Source of the DNA: Deltaproteobacteria bacterium
GTDB taxonomy: Bacteria > Myxococcota_A > Polyangia > Polyangiales > JADJMO01
NCBI GenBank assembly: GCA_022843175.1
Contig: JALHOE010000082.1
Span: 1-35,394, forward strand
Length of the DNA: 35,394 nt
Direction: 5' to 3'
Under the pieces are notes generated by a model. It did no database searches and was not told the DNA's origin. It saw nothing but the letters and a program-made list of their open reading frames with translations. Position numbers and translations under genes: made by a program. The number at the start of each line of letters is the position of its first letter. Position 1 is the first letter of the stretch. This document shows, one piece after another, positions 16,013 through 23,760 of the stretch.

Positions 16013-17206
16013 TCAGCGCCGCTTCCACGGCGCGAGCGGGAGCAGCTGGAGCGGGGCCTCGAACGGAGTGCCAGAGCTGCCCTTGTGTCGGTCGATCTCG
16101 AGGCGGAGGTTGTTCGGGCTGTCGGCTGCGCGGAGCGCTTCGGCCTCGGTGATCTTCCCCTCGACGAACAGCTCGAGCAGCGAGCCGTCGAACGTGCGAC
16201 ATCCCTCGAGACCGGAGACGCGCATCGCGTCCTTGATCGAGTCGATGTCGCGCTTCTTGATCAGGTCCTTGATCCGCGGCGTGTCGAGCATGACCTCGAG
16301 GCAGGCCGCGCGCCCGCCGTTGACCTTCGGGATCAGCCGCTGCGAGATGATCGCGCGGAGGTTGAGCGAGAGCTGGAGGCCGATCTCCGAGTGCCGCTCG
16401 CTCGGGAAGAAGTTCATGATCCGTTCGAGCGCCTGGTTGGCGTTGTTCGCGTGCAGGGTCGAAATGCAGAGGTGGCCGGTCTCGGCGAAGGTGATCGCAG
16501 CTTCCATCGTCTCGGCGTCGCGGATCTCGCCGATGAGGATGACGTCCGGCGCCTGGCGGAGCGTGTTCTTGAGCGCGCTCGCGTACGACCTGGTGTCGGT
16601 GCCGATCTCGCGCTGGGTGACGACGCACTTCTTGTGCGGGTGCACGAACTCGAGTGGATCCTCGACCGTGATGATGTGCCCGGTCTCGGTGCTGTTGCGG
16701 TGATCGATCATCGCCGCGAGCGCCGTCGACTTGCCGCTGCCGGTGGCGCCGACGACGAGAACGAGGCCGCGCCGGCTCATCGAGATGTCGGCCATCACCT
16801 TCGGGTACTCGAGCTCGCGGAGCGTCTTGATCTTCGCGCGCACCAGGCGGATGACCATGCCGACCGCGCCGCGCTGGCGAAAGACGTTCACGCGGAACCG
16901 GCCCTCCCCCTTGGACACGGCGAGGTTCATCTCGTGGGTCGAGGTGAACTCCACCCGCTGCTCGGTGGTCATCAGGGTCGACGCCATCATGGAGATGAAG
17001 CCCGCTTCGAGCGCGACCTTCCCGGGTAGACCGACGCCGTTCACCCGAAACACCGGCGGGCTCTCGGCCGTGAGGTAGAGATCGGAGGCGTCGATCTTGA
17101 GCATGTGCGCGAGCAAGAGCTCGATGGAGCGCGCCGGATCGCCCTTCTCCTCGCGGGCGACCTCGCGGATGGTGTGGGGCGGGTACACGTTCAGTGCGTT
17201 GCTCAT
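16013..17206 (-). CDS. pilU: PilU-type type IV pilus retraction ATPase
   Basis: This 397-residue AAA+ secretion ATPase shows Walker A GATGSGKST, Asp box VEDPLEFVH, Walker B ILIGEIRDAETM and His box TGHLCISTLHANN. The last motif and the run NNANQALERI...FFP..RH are diagnostic of PilU rather than PilT. The N-terminal domain (about residues 25-130) has the ASDLYLTAESPP motif of this family. PilU assists PilT in disassembling the pilus at the inner-membrane platform, giving forceful retraction and twitching (S) motility. The start has AAGGGAG 6 bp upstream and overlaps the pilT stop by 4 bp. The C-terminus is extended by roughly 25 residues with a basic end. It is the third gene of the receiver-AAA+/pilT/pilU operon. 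Confidence 0.92.
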   Translation of the reverse strand: MSNALNVYPPHTIREVAREEKGDPARSIELLLAHMLKIDASDLYLTAESPPVFRVNGVGLPGKVALEAGFISMMASTLMTTEQRVEFTSTHEMNLAVSKGEGRFRVNVFRQRGAVGMVIRLVRAKIKTLRELEYPKVMADISMSRRGLVLVVGATGSGKSTALAAMIDHRNSTETGHIITVEDPLEFVHPHKKCVVTQREIGTDTRSYASALKNTLRQAPDVILIGEIRDAETMEAAITFAETGHLCISTLHANNANQALERIMNFFPSERHSEIGLQLSLNLRAIISQRLIPKVNGGRAACLEVMLDTPRIKDLIKKRDIDSIKDAMRVSGLEGCRTFDGSLLELFVEGKITEAEALRAADSPNNLRLEIDRHKGSSGTPFEAPLQLLPLAPWKRR

Positions 17207-18285
17207 GGCCTGCTCCCTTGTTGTTCGGCGACGCGCTCGAGGCTGATGAGAAGCTCGGAGCCCGGCAGGCGCTCGCGCGCCTCCTTCGCGGTGATTGCCT
17301 TGCGGGTCACGAGATCGGCGAGCGCCGCCTCCATGGTCTGCATCCCGGCCTTGCCCCCGACCTGCATCTGCGATGCGATCTGGTGGGTCTTGCCCTCGCG
17401 GATCAGGTTGCGGACGCCGGGCGCCCCCACCAGGATCTCGTGCGCGGCGATGCGACCGCCGCTCGGCCGCTTGACGAGCATCTGGGTCACCACGCCCACG
17501 ATCGACTCGGCGAACATCGCGCGAATTTGCGCCTGCTCGCCGCCGGGGAAGACGTCGATGATGCGATCGACGGTCTTCGGCGCGCTCGCCGTGTGCATCG
17601 TGGCGAACACCAGGTGCCCGGTCTCCGCGGCGGTGAGCGCGAGCTGGATCGTCTCCTGATCGCGGAGCTCGCCGACGAGGATCACGTCTGGATCCTCGCG
17701 GAGCGCGCTCCGGAGCGCGGCGTTGAACGAGTGCGATTGCGGACCGATCTCGCGCTGGTTGACCAGCGAGCGCTTGCTCGGATGGACGAACTCGATCGGA
17801 TCCTCGAGCGTGAGGATGTGCCCGGCCATCGACTCGTTGAGGTAGTCGATCATCGCGGCGAGCGTCGTCGACTTGCCGCTGCCGGTCGGCCCGGTGACGA
17901 GCACGAGCCCCTTCTCCTCCTCGCAGAATCGAGCGAGCACCGGCGGCAGCCCGAGGTCCTCGAAGCGCGGGATCTTCGTCGGGATGGTGCGGAACACGGC
18001 GCCCTCGCCCCGGTTGTGGACGAAGGCGTTCACGCGAAAGCGGGTGTTGTCGTCGAGGTTGTAGGCGAAGTCGATCTCGAGCTTCTCCTGGTAGCCGCGG
18101 CGCTGGGCGTCGTTCATCACGTCGAACACGACGGCGTGGGCGTCGTCCCTCGACAGCGCGGGGAGATCGACCGACCGGAGCTCGCCGCTGATGCGGAGCA
18201 TCGGTCGCTCGCCGGCGGAGATGTGGAGATCGGACGCGCCCTGTTCGACGGCGAAGCGCAGCAGGCGGGTGGCGAGCGGGGTCAT
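17203..18285 (-). CDS. pilT: PilT type IV pilus retraction ATPase
   Basis: From the ATG at 18285 (GGAGGAA upstream, 4-bp overlap with the preceding stop) the protein has 360 residues, typical for PilT. It shows ASDLHISAGERP at the N-terminus, Walker A GPTGSGKST, Asp box LEDPIEFVH, Walker B ILVGELRDQETI, His box TGHLVFATMHT and the PilT-type tail with an LL pair near the C-terminus (GSELLISLERV). The ring-shaped hexamer powers depolymerisation of type IV pili. Placement behind a receiver-containing regulator and before pilU makes a dedicated, signal-controlled retraction module. No pilus assembly genes (pilB, pilC, pilA) lie in the window, so it may be a second pilT set. Confidence 0.93.
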   Translation of the reverse strand: MTPLATRLLRFAVEQGASDLHISAGERPMLRISGELRSVDLPALSRDDAHAVVFDVMNDAQRRGYQEKLEIDFAYNLDDNTRFRVNAFVHNRGEGAVFRTIPTKIPRFEDLGLPPVLARFCEEEKGLVLVTGPTGSGKSTTLAAMIDYLNESMAGHILTLEDPIEFVHPSKRSLVNQREIGPQSHSFNAALRSALREDPDVILVGELRDQETIQLALTAAETGHLVFATMHTASAPKTVDRIIDVFPGGEQAQIRAMFAESIVGVVTQMLVKRPSGGRIAAHEILVGAPGVRNLIREGKTHQIASQMQVGGKAGMQTMEAALADLVTRKAITAKEARERLPGSELLISLERVAEQQGSRP

Positions 18286-19667
18286 GACGCTTCCTCCACG
18301 AAAGAAATGTGGGACTTGGCGATGAAGTGGGTCGCGGCGGCGCTGTGCACGACGATCAGTTCGCCCGCCTCCGCGAGCACCGCGGCGGCGGTCATGCGGC
18401 CGACGCCGGCGATCCACCGGAGCTCTCCCTCTACGCTGTGGCCGCTGAGCAGCCGGACCGACACGTTGCGGGACTTACGGGGGAGCGAGTCGGTCGGGAG
18501 CCGTCGCTCCATGGTGACCATCGCGATCGTGGCTCTTCCATAGTGCCTGCAGACGCCCTCGTCCTCGACCATGAGAAAGGTGTCGGGCCCGACGAGCAGC
18601 GACTCGACGGACTGACCGCCGCAGGTAAGCAGCGACACGGAGCGTTTCGTGCCGTCGTGGAGCAGGAGCGCCGCGCGGACCTGATCGACGGCGATCGGCT
18701 CCTCCTCTTCGTTCTCTCGGTGGCTGCCTCCACGCTCCACGAGATCGGCGACCAGGGCCTCGAGCTCGCCGACGTTTCCTGGCAACCGATAGCTCTGGAG
18801 AGAGCCGACGATCGACGAGCCGAGCTCGACCCGTAGGCCGTGTCGCCGGTTGGCGGCGTCGACGAAGTGCCGAATCAGCGCAGGGACGTCCTCGGGGCGA
18901 TCGCGGAGAGGTGGTACGGACAGCCGCGTCTCGTGCAGCGGGGCGAGGTCGGTGCCGATCGCACCAACGCTGCCGGCGATCACCCGTACGACGCCGCGCG
19001 CGATCACCTTGCACAGGGTGGCGCGAGTGGCAGGGAACAGCGCGAGCACGTCGTCGATGAAGACGCTGCCACGCCCCGCGCGCTCCACGGCGGCGAGGAG
19101 CGAGTCGTCGTCGCAACAGCGACCGGAGATGCTCACCAGCGGCTCGCCAGCGCGCGACGAGAGTCCGTGGAGCAGGCGGGCGAACACCTCCGTGCCCACG
19201 CCGTGCTCGGCCTCGAGCAACACCGCCGACGTCCCCCGGGCCACAACCTCGAGCCGCGCCAAGAGCTCCCGCATCGGCTCGGACTCGCCGATCAGCGCCG
19301 CCGAGTTGGTGTCCCGCCCGATCGCCGACTTGACGACCTCGGCGAGCTCGATCGCGTTGTAGGGCTTGGTGAGGAAGTCGATCGCTCCCGCGCGGAGCGC
19401 ACTCACGCAGTCCACCGTGCGCGAGCCGGTGAGCATGACGACCGGGGTCTTCGGCGCCTTCTCGCGGACGCTCTTGATGACGGCGAAGCCGTCGGCGTTC
19501 GGCATCTCCAGATCGGTGAGCACGAGCTCGAAGCGGTCCTCGGCGAGCAGCTCGGCCGCCGCGAGACCGTCCGCGGCCTCGGTGACCTCGAAGCCGAGAT
19601 CCACCAGCGTTCGACTGAGTGCACGGCGAAACATCGCGTCGTCGTCCACGGCGAGAATGCGCTGCAT
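18282..19667 (-). CDS. Receiver fused to a degenerate sigma54-type AAA+ domain and an unusual C-terminal domain
   Basis: From the ATG at 19667 the protein has 461 residues (the frame is open to 19712). Residues 1-120 form a receiver with acceptor Asp52 (LTDLEMPNADG) and Lys in LTKPY. Residues 130-320 follow the layout of bacterial enhancer-binding proteins (IGESEPMRELL, GSVFIDDV, VPPLRDRPEDVPALI, YRLPGNVGELEAL). However, the Walker A segment reads LEAEHGVGTEVFA, with no GxxGxGKE, and no GAFTGA loop is visible, so it should not hydrolyse ATP or contact sigma54. The Fis-type HTH is absent. Instead a ~115-residue beta-rich domain ends in VRLLSGHSVEGELRW...HFIAKSHISFVEE. It is probably a phospho-dependent scaffold controlling the PilT/PilU proteins encoded in the same operon. 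Confidence 0.85.
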   Translation of the reverse strand: MQRILAVDDDAMFRRALSRTLVDLGFEVTEAADGLAAAELLAEDRFELVLTDLEMPNADGFAVIKSVREKAPKTPVVMLTGSRTVDCVSALRAGAIDFLTKPYNAIELAEVVKSAIGRDTNSAALIGESEPMRELLARLEVVARGTSAVLLEAEHGVGTEVFARLLHGLSSRAGEPLVSISGRCCDDDSLLAAVERAGRGSVFIDDVLALFPATRATLCKVIARGVVRVIAGSVGAIGTDLAPLHETRLSVPPLRDRPEDVPALIRHFVDAANRRHGLRVELGSSIVGSLQSYRLPGNVGELEALVADLVERGGSHRENEEEEPIAVDQVRAALLLHDGTKRSVSLLTCGGQSVESLLVGPDTFLMVEDEGVCRHYGRATIAMVTMERRLPTDSLPRKSRNVSVRLLSGHSVEGELRWIAGVGRMTAAAVLAEAGELIVVHSAAATHFIAKSHISFVEEAS

Positions 19668-19719
19668 GCACTGACTAACGGCCCCCGCGCGAGGCGGTGT
19701 AGCGGGCGCCACGCGGCGC

Positions 19720-19735
19720 TCACCCCGAGGGGTGA
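19720..19735 (-). promoter_or_regulatory. 7-2-7 palindrome TCACCCC-GA-GGGGTGA, site 2
   Basis: Both 7-bp arms are perfect. The centre is 60.5 bp upstream of the receiver-AAA+/pilT/pilU operon start (19667). Read toward that gene, TACA begins 19 nt after the palindrome, at the place of a -10 box. It lies 35 bp (centre to centre) from site 3, which faces the divergent gene. Confidence 0.7.
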
Positions 19736-19754
19736 CCTGTCGAGGCGGCGGGGT

Positions 19755-19770
19755 TCACCCCGTCGGGTGA
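19755..19770 (+). promoter_or_regulatory. 7-2-7 palindrome TCACCCC-GT-CGGGTGA, site 3
   Basis: One mismatch in the right arm. The centre is 60.5 bp upstream of the receiver-HD-GYP start (19823), exactly mirroring site 2 and the divergent operon. TTAT begins 19 nt after the palindrome. Confidence 0.68.
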
Positions 19771-19822
19771 TGGCCCGCCGTGTGGTGGTTATCGCGCACC
19801 GCGGCCCGCCGTTGGACAGTAC

Positions 19823-20881
19823 ATGAACGACCTATTCCAAGCCCCGGCCCGGATCGTCCTCGTTGAGGATGACGTTGCTCTCGCGCGCGCCACGCGCCGC
19901 CTCCTGTCCGAGCTCGGGCAGGTCAACATCGAGACCTACTACGACGTCGCGTCGGCCCGGAAGGCGCTCGAGCACGAGTTCGACGTGCTCGTCTCGGACT
20001 TCCAGCTGCCGGATGGAAGCGGCGTCGAGGTGCTCGCCGCGGCTGCCGCCACCTCCGCGAACGCGCCGCGCATCCTCGTCACGGCGAACACGCAATGGGA
20101 CTGCGCGACCAAGTCCATCAACGAGGGCGGCGCGTTCCGCGTCCTCGCCAAACCGTGCGCGGACGACCTGCTCCGCGCCACGGTGGGTCACGCGTTGGCG
20201 ATGAAGCGCCAGGCCGACGCGCGCGCCGAAGAGCAAGCTGCGCTCGAGCGCCATCACTGCGAGATCGCCGCGGCGAACGCCGACCTGTTCATCGATACGC
20301 TGAGCCGCTCGCGCGAGGTCGTCGCGTCGCGAGATCGCGTGGTGCGCGCGCTCAGCCGTGCCATTGACCGCCGCTTCGGAGCGGCGTTCGTCCGGACCGT
20401 CCGCCTCGCGTCCGTCGCGCGAGCGTTCGCGGAACACCTCGGGATCACCGGCGAGGAACTGCGCGCGATCGAGGCCGGCATCCTCCTCCACCGTGTCGGC
20501 GCCGTGGCGATGCGCGACGACGAGAGCCCCGATCTGCTCCCGTTCCTCGGCGTCGAGCTGCTGCAGGAGCTCGGCATGCCGTCCAACATCCAGCACGTCG
20601 TCGGCGACGTCGGTGAGCACTTCAACGGCAGCGGGCTCCAACGGCGGAGCGGCGTCGGGATCGCGCTCGGCGCGCGGATCCTCGCCGTCGTGCACCGCTA
20701 CCTGGTGCGTATGGATGGCCGCGACGATGCCGAGGCGCACGAAGAGGCGTGCCTCGAACTGCTCGCCGCCGAGGACCTCGACCCGGAGCTGGTCGCCGCG
20801 TTCGTCGTCGAGCGCGGCGGCAGCTTCGCGCGCAAGAGCGCCGACACCGTTCCCTTCATCCCCTGTCTGTCCGATGGCTGA
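19823..20881 (+). CDS. Receiver fused to a degenerate HD-GYP domain
   Basis: The 352-residue protein begins with a receiver (VEDD, acceptor Asp59 in VSDFQLPDG, VTANT, AKPC; about residues 8-125). A coiled linker leads to a C-terminal domain arranged like RpfG-type HD-GYP cyclic-di-GMP phosphodiesterases. The catalytic signatures are eroded: HDIGK reads HRVGA (LLHRVGAVAM), and the HHExxDGxGYP region reads EHFNGSGLQRR. Metal-binding His and Asp residues are missing, so hydrolysis is unlikely; binding of cyclic-di-GMP or of a partner protein is more plausible. It overlaps or abuts the following single-receiver gene and is divergent from the receiver-AAA+/pilT/pilU operon, with mirrored operators. 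Confidence 0.85.
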   Translation: MNDLFQAPARIVLVEDDVALARATRRLLSELGQVNIETYYDVASARKALEHEFDVLVSDFQLPDGSGVEVLAAAAATSANAPRILVTANTQWDCATKSINEGGAFRVLAKPCADDLLRATVGHALAMKRQADARAEEQAALERHHCEIAAANADLFIDTLSRSREVVASRDRVVRALSRAIDRRFGAAFVRTVRLASVARAFAEHLGITGEELRAIEAGILLHRVGAVAMRDDESPDLLPFLGVELLQELGMPSNIQHVVGDVGEHFNGSGLQRRSGVGIALGARILAVVHRYLVRMDGRDDAEAHEEACLELLAAEDLDPELVAAFVVERGGSFARKSADTVPFIPCLSDG

Positions 20882-20921
20882 CCCAACCGCCCCGAAACCC
20901 GTTCCCGAAGCGAGGTGCCCC

Positions 20922-21395
20922 ATGCTCAAGTCTTCCCGCAAGCTTCTCATCGTCGACGATGAACCAATCGCCCGCCGTTCGATCGCCCGCAGCCTCGCCG
21001 ATCCGGAGTACGAGATCATGCAGGCGGACTGCCCCGCGCAGGCGCTCGCCCTGCTCGCCGAGCACGACATCAAGGTCGTGATCAGCGATCAGCACATGCC
21101 CGGGGTCAGCGGCACCTCGTTCCTCGCGACCGTGCAGGCGAGCTACCCCGACGTCGTGCGCGTGCTCCTGACGTCCGACACCTCGACCGACGTCTTCGTC
21201 GCTGCGGTCAACGAGGGCCACGTGCGTCGCGTCCTCTACAAGCCGTGGGCCGACGAGCAGATCCGCAGCGTCGTCCGCCAGTGCTTCGGCCTCCCGCGGC
21301 GGAGCCCCAACGCGCCGCCGGTCTACAGCCTCAAACCGCAGACCTCGCGGACTCTGCGCCGGATCGCCGCGATCCTCGGCGTCGACAAGGCCTAG
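20922..21395 (+). CDS. Single-receiver response regulator with short C-terminal tail
   Basis: I choose the ATG at 20922 because GCGAGGTG precedes it; an in-frame ATG at 20874 would overlap the upstream gene by 8 bp but has no ribosome site. The 157-residue protein has IVDDEP, acceptor Asp56 in VISDQHMPG, Thr/Ser in LLTSDTS and Lys in LYKPW. This set is typical of receivers linked to RpfG-like proteins, where the 'NEG...YKPW' turn is common. A ~30-residue basic tail (KPQTSRTLRRIAAIL) has no recognised fold. It is co-transcribed with the degenerate HD-GYP protein and probably works in the same relay. Confidence 0.87.
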   Translation: MLKSSRKLLIVDDEPIARRSIARSLADPEYEIMQADCPAQALALLAEHDIKVVISDQHMPGVSGTSFLATVQASYPDVVRVLLTSDTSTDVFVAAVNEGHVRRVLYKPWADEQIRSVVRQCFGLPRRSPNAPPVYSLKPQTSRTLRRIAAILGVDKA

Positions 21396-21429
21396 GCCGG
21401 TCGGGTCCGCTCTCCCAGTCATTGCTGCT

Positions 21430-21462
21430 CTCGCGTTCGCCGTCGGCGGTGCCGATCGCGAG
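21430..21462 (+). terminator. Candidate hairpin terminator after the receiver operon
   Basis: CTCGCG (21430-21435) pairs with CGCGAG (21457-21462), and an inner CGCC-gtc-GGCG stem lies within. It follows the receiver gene by 35 bp. No T-run follows, so strength is doubtful. Confidence 0.3.
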
Positions 21463-21510
21463 CGCGCCGGGGCTATGGCCGAGTAGGCCACGCGCCCGAG
21501 ACGTCACCCT

Positions 21511-21526
21511 GCACCCTGCGTGGTGA
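21511..21526 (+). promoter_or_regulatory. Degenerate 7-2-7 site, site 4 (weak)
   Basis: GCACCCT-GC-GTGGTGA matches the TCACCCC-N2-GGGGTGA consensus at 11 of 14 arm positions. Its centre is 63.5 bp upstream of the gluzincin-like lipoprotein start (21582), the same distance as the strong sites. The following -10 region lacks the T/A tetramer. Further TCACCC half-sites lie at 21504 and 21532. Confidence 0.4.
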
Positions 21527-21581
21527 CTCGCTCACCCACCCCACACCCCACGCGTCGCTACGGCGCGGATGGAGGTTCGCC

Positions 21582-22871
21582 ATGCGTACGTTCTTCGCTG
21601 CTGCTGTCGTGTCTGTTCTGTCCTCTGGTTGCGCGCTCGGCTCGTCGGCCGACTCTGCGTCGTCCGTCTCGCCCGTGGAGCTCGACGCGCTCACGGCTGT
21701 CGCGCGCAAGGGAGACGCGCCGGTGGTCCGGTCGCCGAGCAAGCGACTCGAGACGGATTGGTGCGACGAGGCGTTCTTCAATGACGTCACGTGGCTCGAG
21801 AAGACGGAGGGCAACCTGACGTTCCGCTACGCCCCCGGCAGCGCGGCGGAGACGGACCTCGCCGAGATCGCCTCCACGAGGCGCGAGATGTACCTGCGGA
21901 TCGCGCAGTTCCTCCGCGTCGCGGAGCCCGGCCCGGTGAAGATCGTGCTGTCGCCGAACCGCGTCGCCGCGACCAAGAACGGTCACGGTCTCGGCTGGTC
22001 GCTGCTGTCGAAGAGCACGGCGGAGGTCGTGTACACCGGGGCGCCGGGGTCGTTCGAGAAGCGCTCTCCGGGCCACGAGCTCGCGCACATCATCGCCTCG
22101 AAGATCGACGGCGCGCTCTACCATCTGCCGTTCCTCGACGAGGGGCTCGCCGAGCTGCTCGACGGTTCGGGGCGGGATCTCCACGCCGCGTACATCAGCG
22201 AGATCCGCGCGAGCTACAGCTCGACGTCGGTGACGCGCCTCACCTCCGAGGACCTCAGCGGGCGCTCGTACGGGCGCGCGGGCTCGTTCGTGAAGTTCCT
22301 GGTCGACCGCTACGGCGTCGAGAAGTTCCTCGCGCTCTGGAAGGCGTCGTCGGTGACGTGGTCGGGCTCGACACCCACGACCAAGGCGGGCCTGAAGGTG
22401 AAGACCGCCGCGGACCTCGAGGCGGCGATGAGCCAGGCGCTCCTGACCACCCACGGCGTGAGCTTCGAGGGCGCGCGGCGCGAGTGGGAGAAGACTCTCG
22501 CCCCGTACTTCGTGACGCCCGCCGAGGTCGACGGCGACGACGCCAGCGAGATCAAGGACGTGATCCGCCACGCCGACAACGCGATCAACAGCAAGAACCG
22601 CTGGGCGCTCCGCTCCACGATGGAGGGCTTCTACTGCGACTGGTACAGCGACCAGGGCAAGCTCGACATGGCGAGTGCCGCTGTCGAGCTGCGCGGGACG
22701 GTCAAGACCGACGTCGTCTCGATCCTCCCCAACAACACCCGCAACTTCCCCGAGGTCATCGTCTACGCGATCCGCACCGAGGTGCGCAGCGGCGTGGAGA
22801 CCAAGACCGCCGAGCAGATCTGGATGGAGAAGTTTCCGATCGGTTGGCGCGTGACCTCGGCGACCTTCTGA
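21582..22871 (+). CDS. Gluzincin-like (peptidase MA-type) lipoprotein
   Basis: The 429-residue protein has a signal peptide with lipobox SSGC at residues 14-17 and a GGAGGTTCGCC ribosome site. Residues about 70-280 resemble peptidase MA-like domains: PGHELAHIIAS supplies an HExxH motif (His165, Glu166, His169), and FLDEGLAELLDG supplies the third ligand (Glu187) 18 residues later. The catalytic residues are therefore intact. The C-terminal ~110 residues (from AINSKNRWALRSTMEGFY) look like an NTF2/SnoaL-type cone fold, with strands ending IWMEKFPIGWRV. It is probably an envelope zinc protease. A weak regulon palindrome lies upstream. Confidence 0.8.
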   Translation: MRTFFAAAVVSVLSSGCALGSSADSASSVSPVELDALTAVARKGDAPVVRSPSKRLETDWCDEAFFNDVTWLEKTEGNLTFRYAPGSAAETDLAEIASTRREMYLRIAQFLRVAEPGPVKIVLSPNRVAATKNGHGLGWSLLSKSTAEVVYTGAPGSFEKRSPGHELAHIIASKIDGALYHLPFLDEGLAELLDGSGRDLHAAYISEIRASYSSTSVTRLTSEDLSGRSYGRAGSFVKFLVDRYGVEKFLALWKASSVTWSGSTPTTKAGLKVKTAADLEAAMSQALLTTHGVSFEGARREWEKTLAPYFVTPAEVDGDDASEIKDVIRHADNAINSKNRWALRSTMEGFYCDWYSDQGKLDMASAAVELRGTVKTDVVSILPNNTRNFPEVIVYAIRTEVRSGVETKTAEQIWMEKFPIGWRVTSATF

Positions 22872-22880
22872 GCGCCCGTC

Positions 22881-22889
22881 GGGGGGGGG
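22881..22889. repeat. Homopolymer of nine G
   Basis: A run of nine G in the 23-bp gap between two convergent lipoprotein genes. It is outside coding sequence, so slippage would not change a protein; it is also a likely sequencing-error spot. Confidence 0.6.
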
Positions 22890-22894
22890 CCTGC

Positions 22895-23758
22895 TCAGTC
22901 GCCGGTCGTGAATGAGGTCTCTGCGACCTCGCCGAAGCGCGCGCGGTAGGTCGTGCGCGGGGCGAGCGGGGCGAGCGGCACCAGATGGGCCTCGCCCGGG
23001 CGAATCAGCTTGTTCGGATCGTTGCTCGCCGTGAGAAGGACGCTCTTGATCGGCCCGCTCGGGCCCTCGAGGGTCGCCGTGAGGTGCGGGAGCGCCTTCT
23101 GTCGCACGAGCGAGATCGGCGCGCCGACGAGCGTGCTGCCGGCGACCGGGTTCGGAGTCTCGCGGGACGAGAAGAACGTGGTCGGTACGTGGTAGGCCCC
23201 GGGCGGGGGCCACACTACGGTCACGTCGGCGCGCTTGGTGTCGCGCCCGAAGTCGATGGTCGCGCAGGCGCCGACGCGTCCGTACCCGAACGACGTGAGC
23301 TCGCTGCGGAGGAACAGCGCCCGGTGATACACACTGTTCAAGAAGCCCGCGGGTGACGCGATCGCCTCTCGACCGGTGATGTTCGCGAGAACCTCGCCGC
23401 CCGGATCCTCGCGGAACCCGGCGGACCGCAGCCGGTCCTCGAAGCTCACGCCGGTGAACCCCTTGCGGCCGCGCTGCTGGACATGGGTGAGCTCGCCGTT
23501 TTCGATCACATACCGGCAGTGTCCGACGGCAGCGAGGGCAGCCGCCCGATCGCAGCGCAGCGCCGGGAGCCCCGCGAGGGCGCGGACCCGCGCGATGGCC
23601 ATGCGCGCGCCGTGTACGTCGTCGTCTTCGTCGGCGCACGGCGTGTCGTCGAGCGGCGCGCGGTCGACGCCGCCCATCTCGCTGGCCTCGTTCGTCGGTG
23701 CCTCGCGATTCGCCGTGCAGGCCGTCACCGCGAGAGCAGCGAACAGGAGCGCGCGCAT
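22895..23758 (-). CDS. CAP-domain (SCP/PR-1-like) lipoprotein
   Basis: The 287-residue protein has a signal peptide with lipobox VTAC (residues 11-14). The domain at about residues 50-190 has the bacterial CAP layout: a first helix with RVRALAGLPALRCD, a GHCRYVIENGELTHVQ helix with the conserved Asn-Gly-x-Leu-x-His, FEDRLRSAGF, GEVLAN, and VYHRALFLRSELTSFGYG, followed by the hydrophobic core strand. Bacterial CAP lipoproteins are envelope proteins of uncertain activity. The C-terminal ~85 residues form a beta-sandwich-like module (LAPRTTYRARFGEVAETSF). Its start lies 2 bp after the stop of the double-receiver gene, so signalling protein and lipoprotein share one transcript under regulon site 5. 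Confidence 0.82.
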   Translation of the reverse strand: MRALLFAALAVTACTANREAPTNEASEMGGVDRAPLDDTPCADEDDDVHGARMAIARVRALAGLPALRCDRAAALAAVGHCRYVIENGELTHVQQRGRKGFTGVSFEDRLRSAGFREDPGGEVLANITGREAIASPAGFLNSVYHRALFLRSELTSFGYGRVGACATIDFGRDTKRADVTVVWPPPGAYHVPTTFFSSRETPNPVAGSTLVGAPISLVRQKALPHLTATLEGPSGPIKSVLLTASNDPNKLIRPGEAHLVPLAPLAPRTTYRARFGEVAETSFTTGD

Positions 23759-23760
23759 GG

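Noticed and set aside
18840-19826. Plus-strand open frame across the receiver-AAA+ gene
   Set aside because: It is antisense to a gene with clear receiver and AAA+-like motifs and has no recognisable domain of its own.
22881-22889. Poly-G tract as a phase-variation switch
   Set aside because: It lies between two convergent genes, downstream of both stop codons, so slippage cannot switch either gene on or off.
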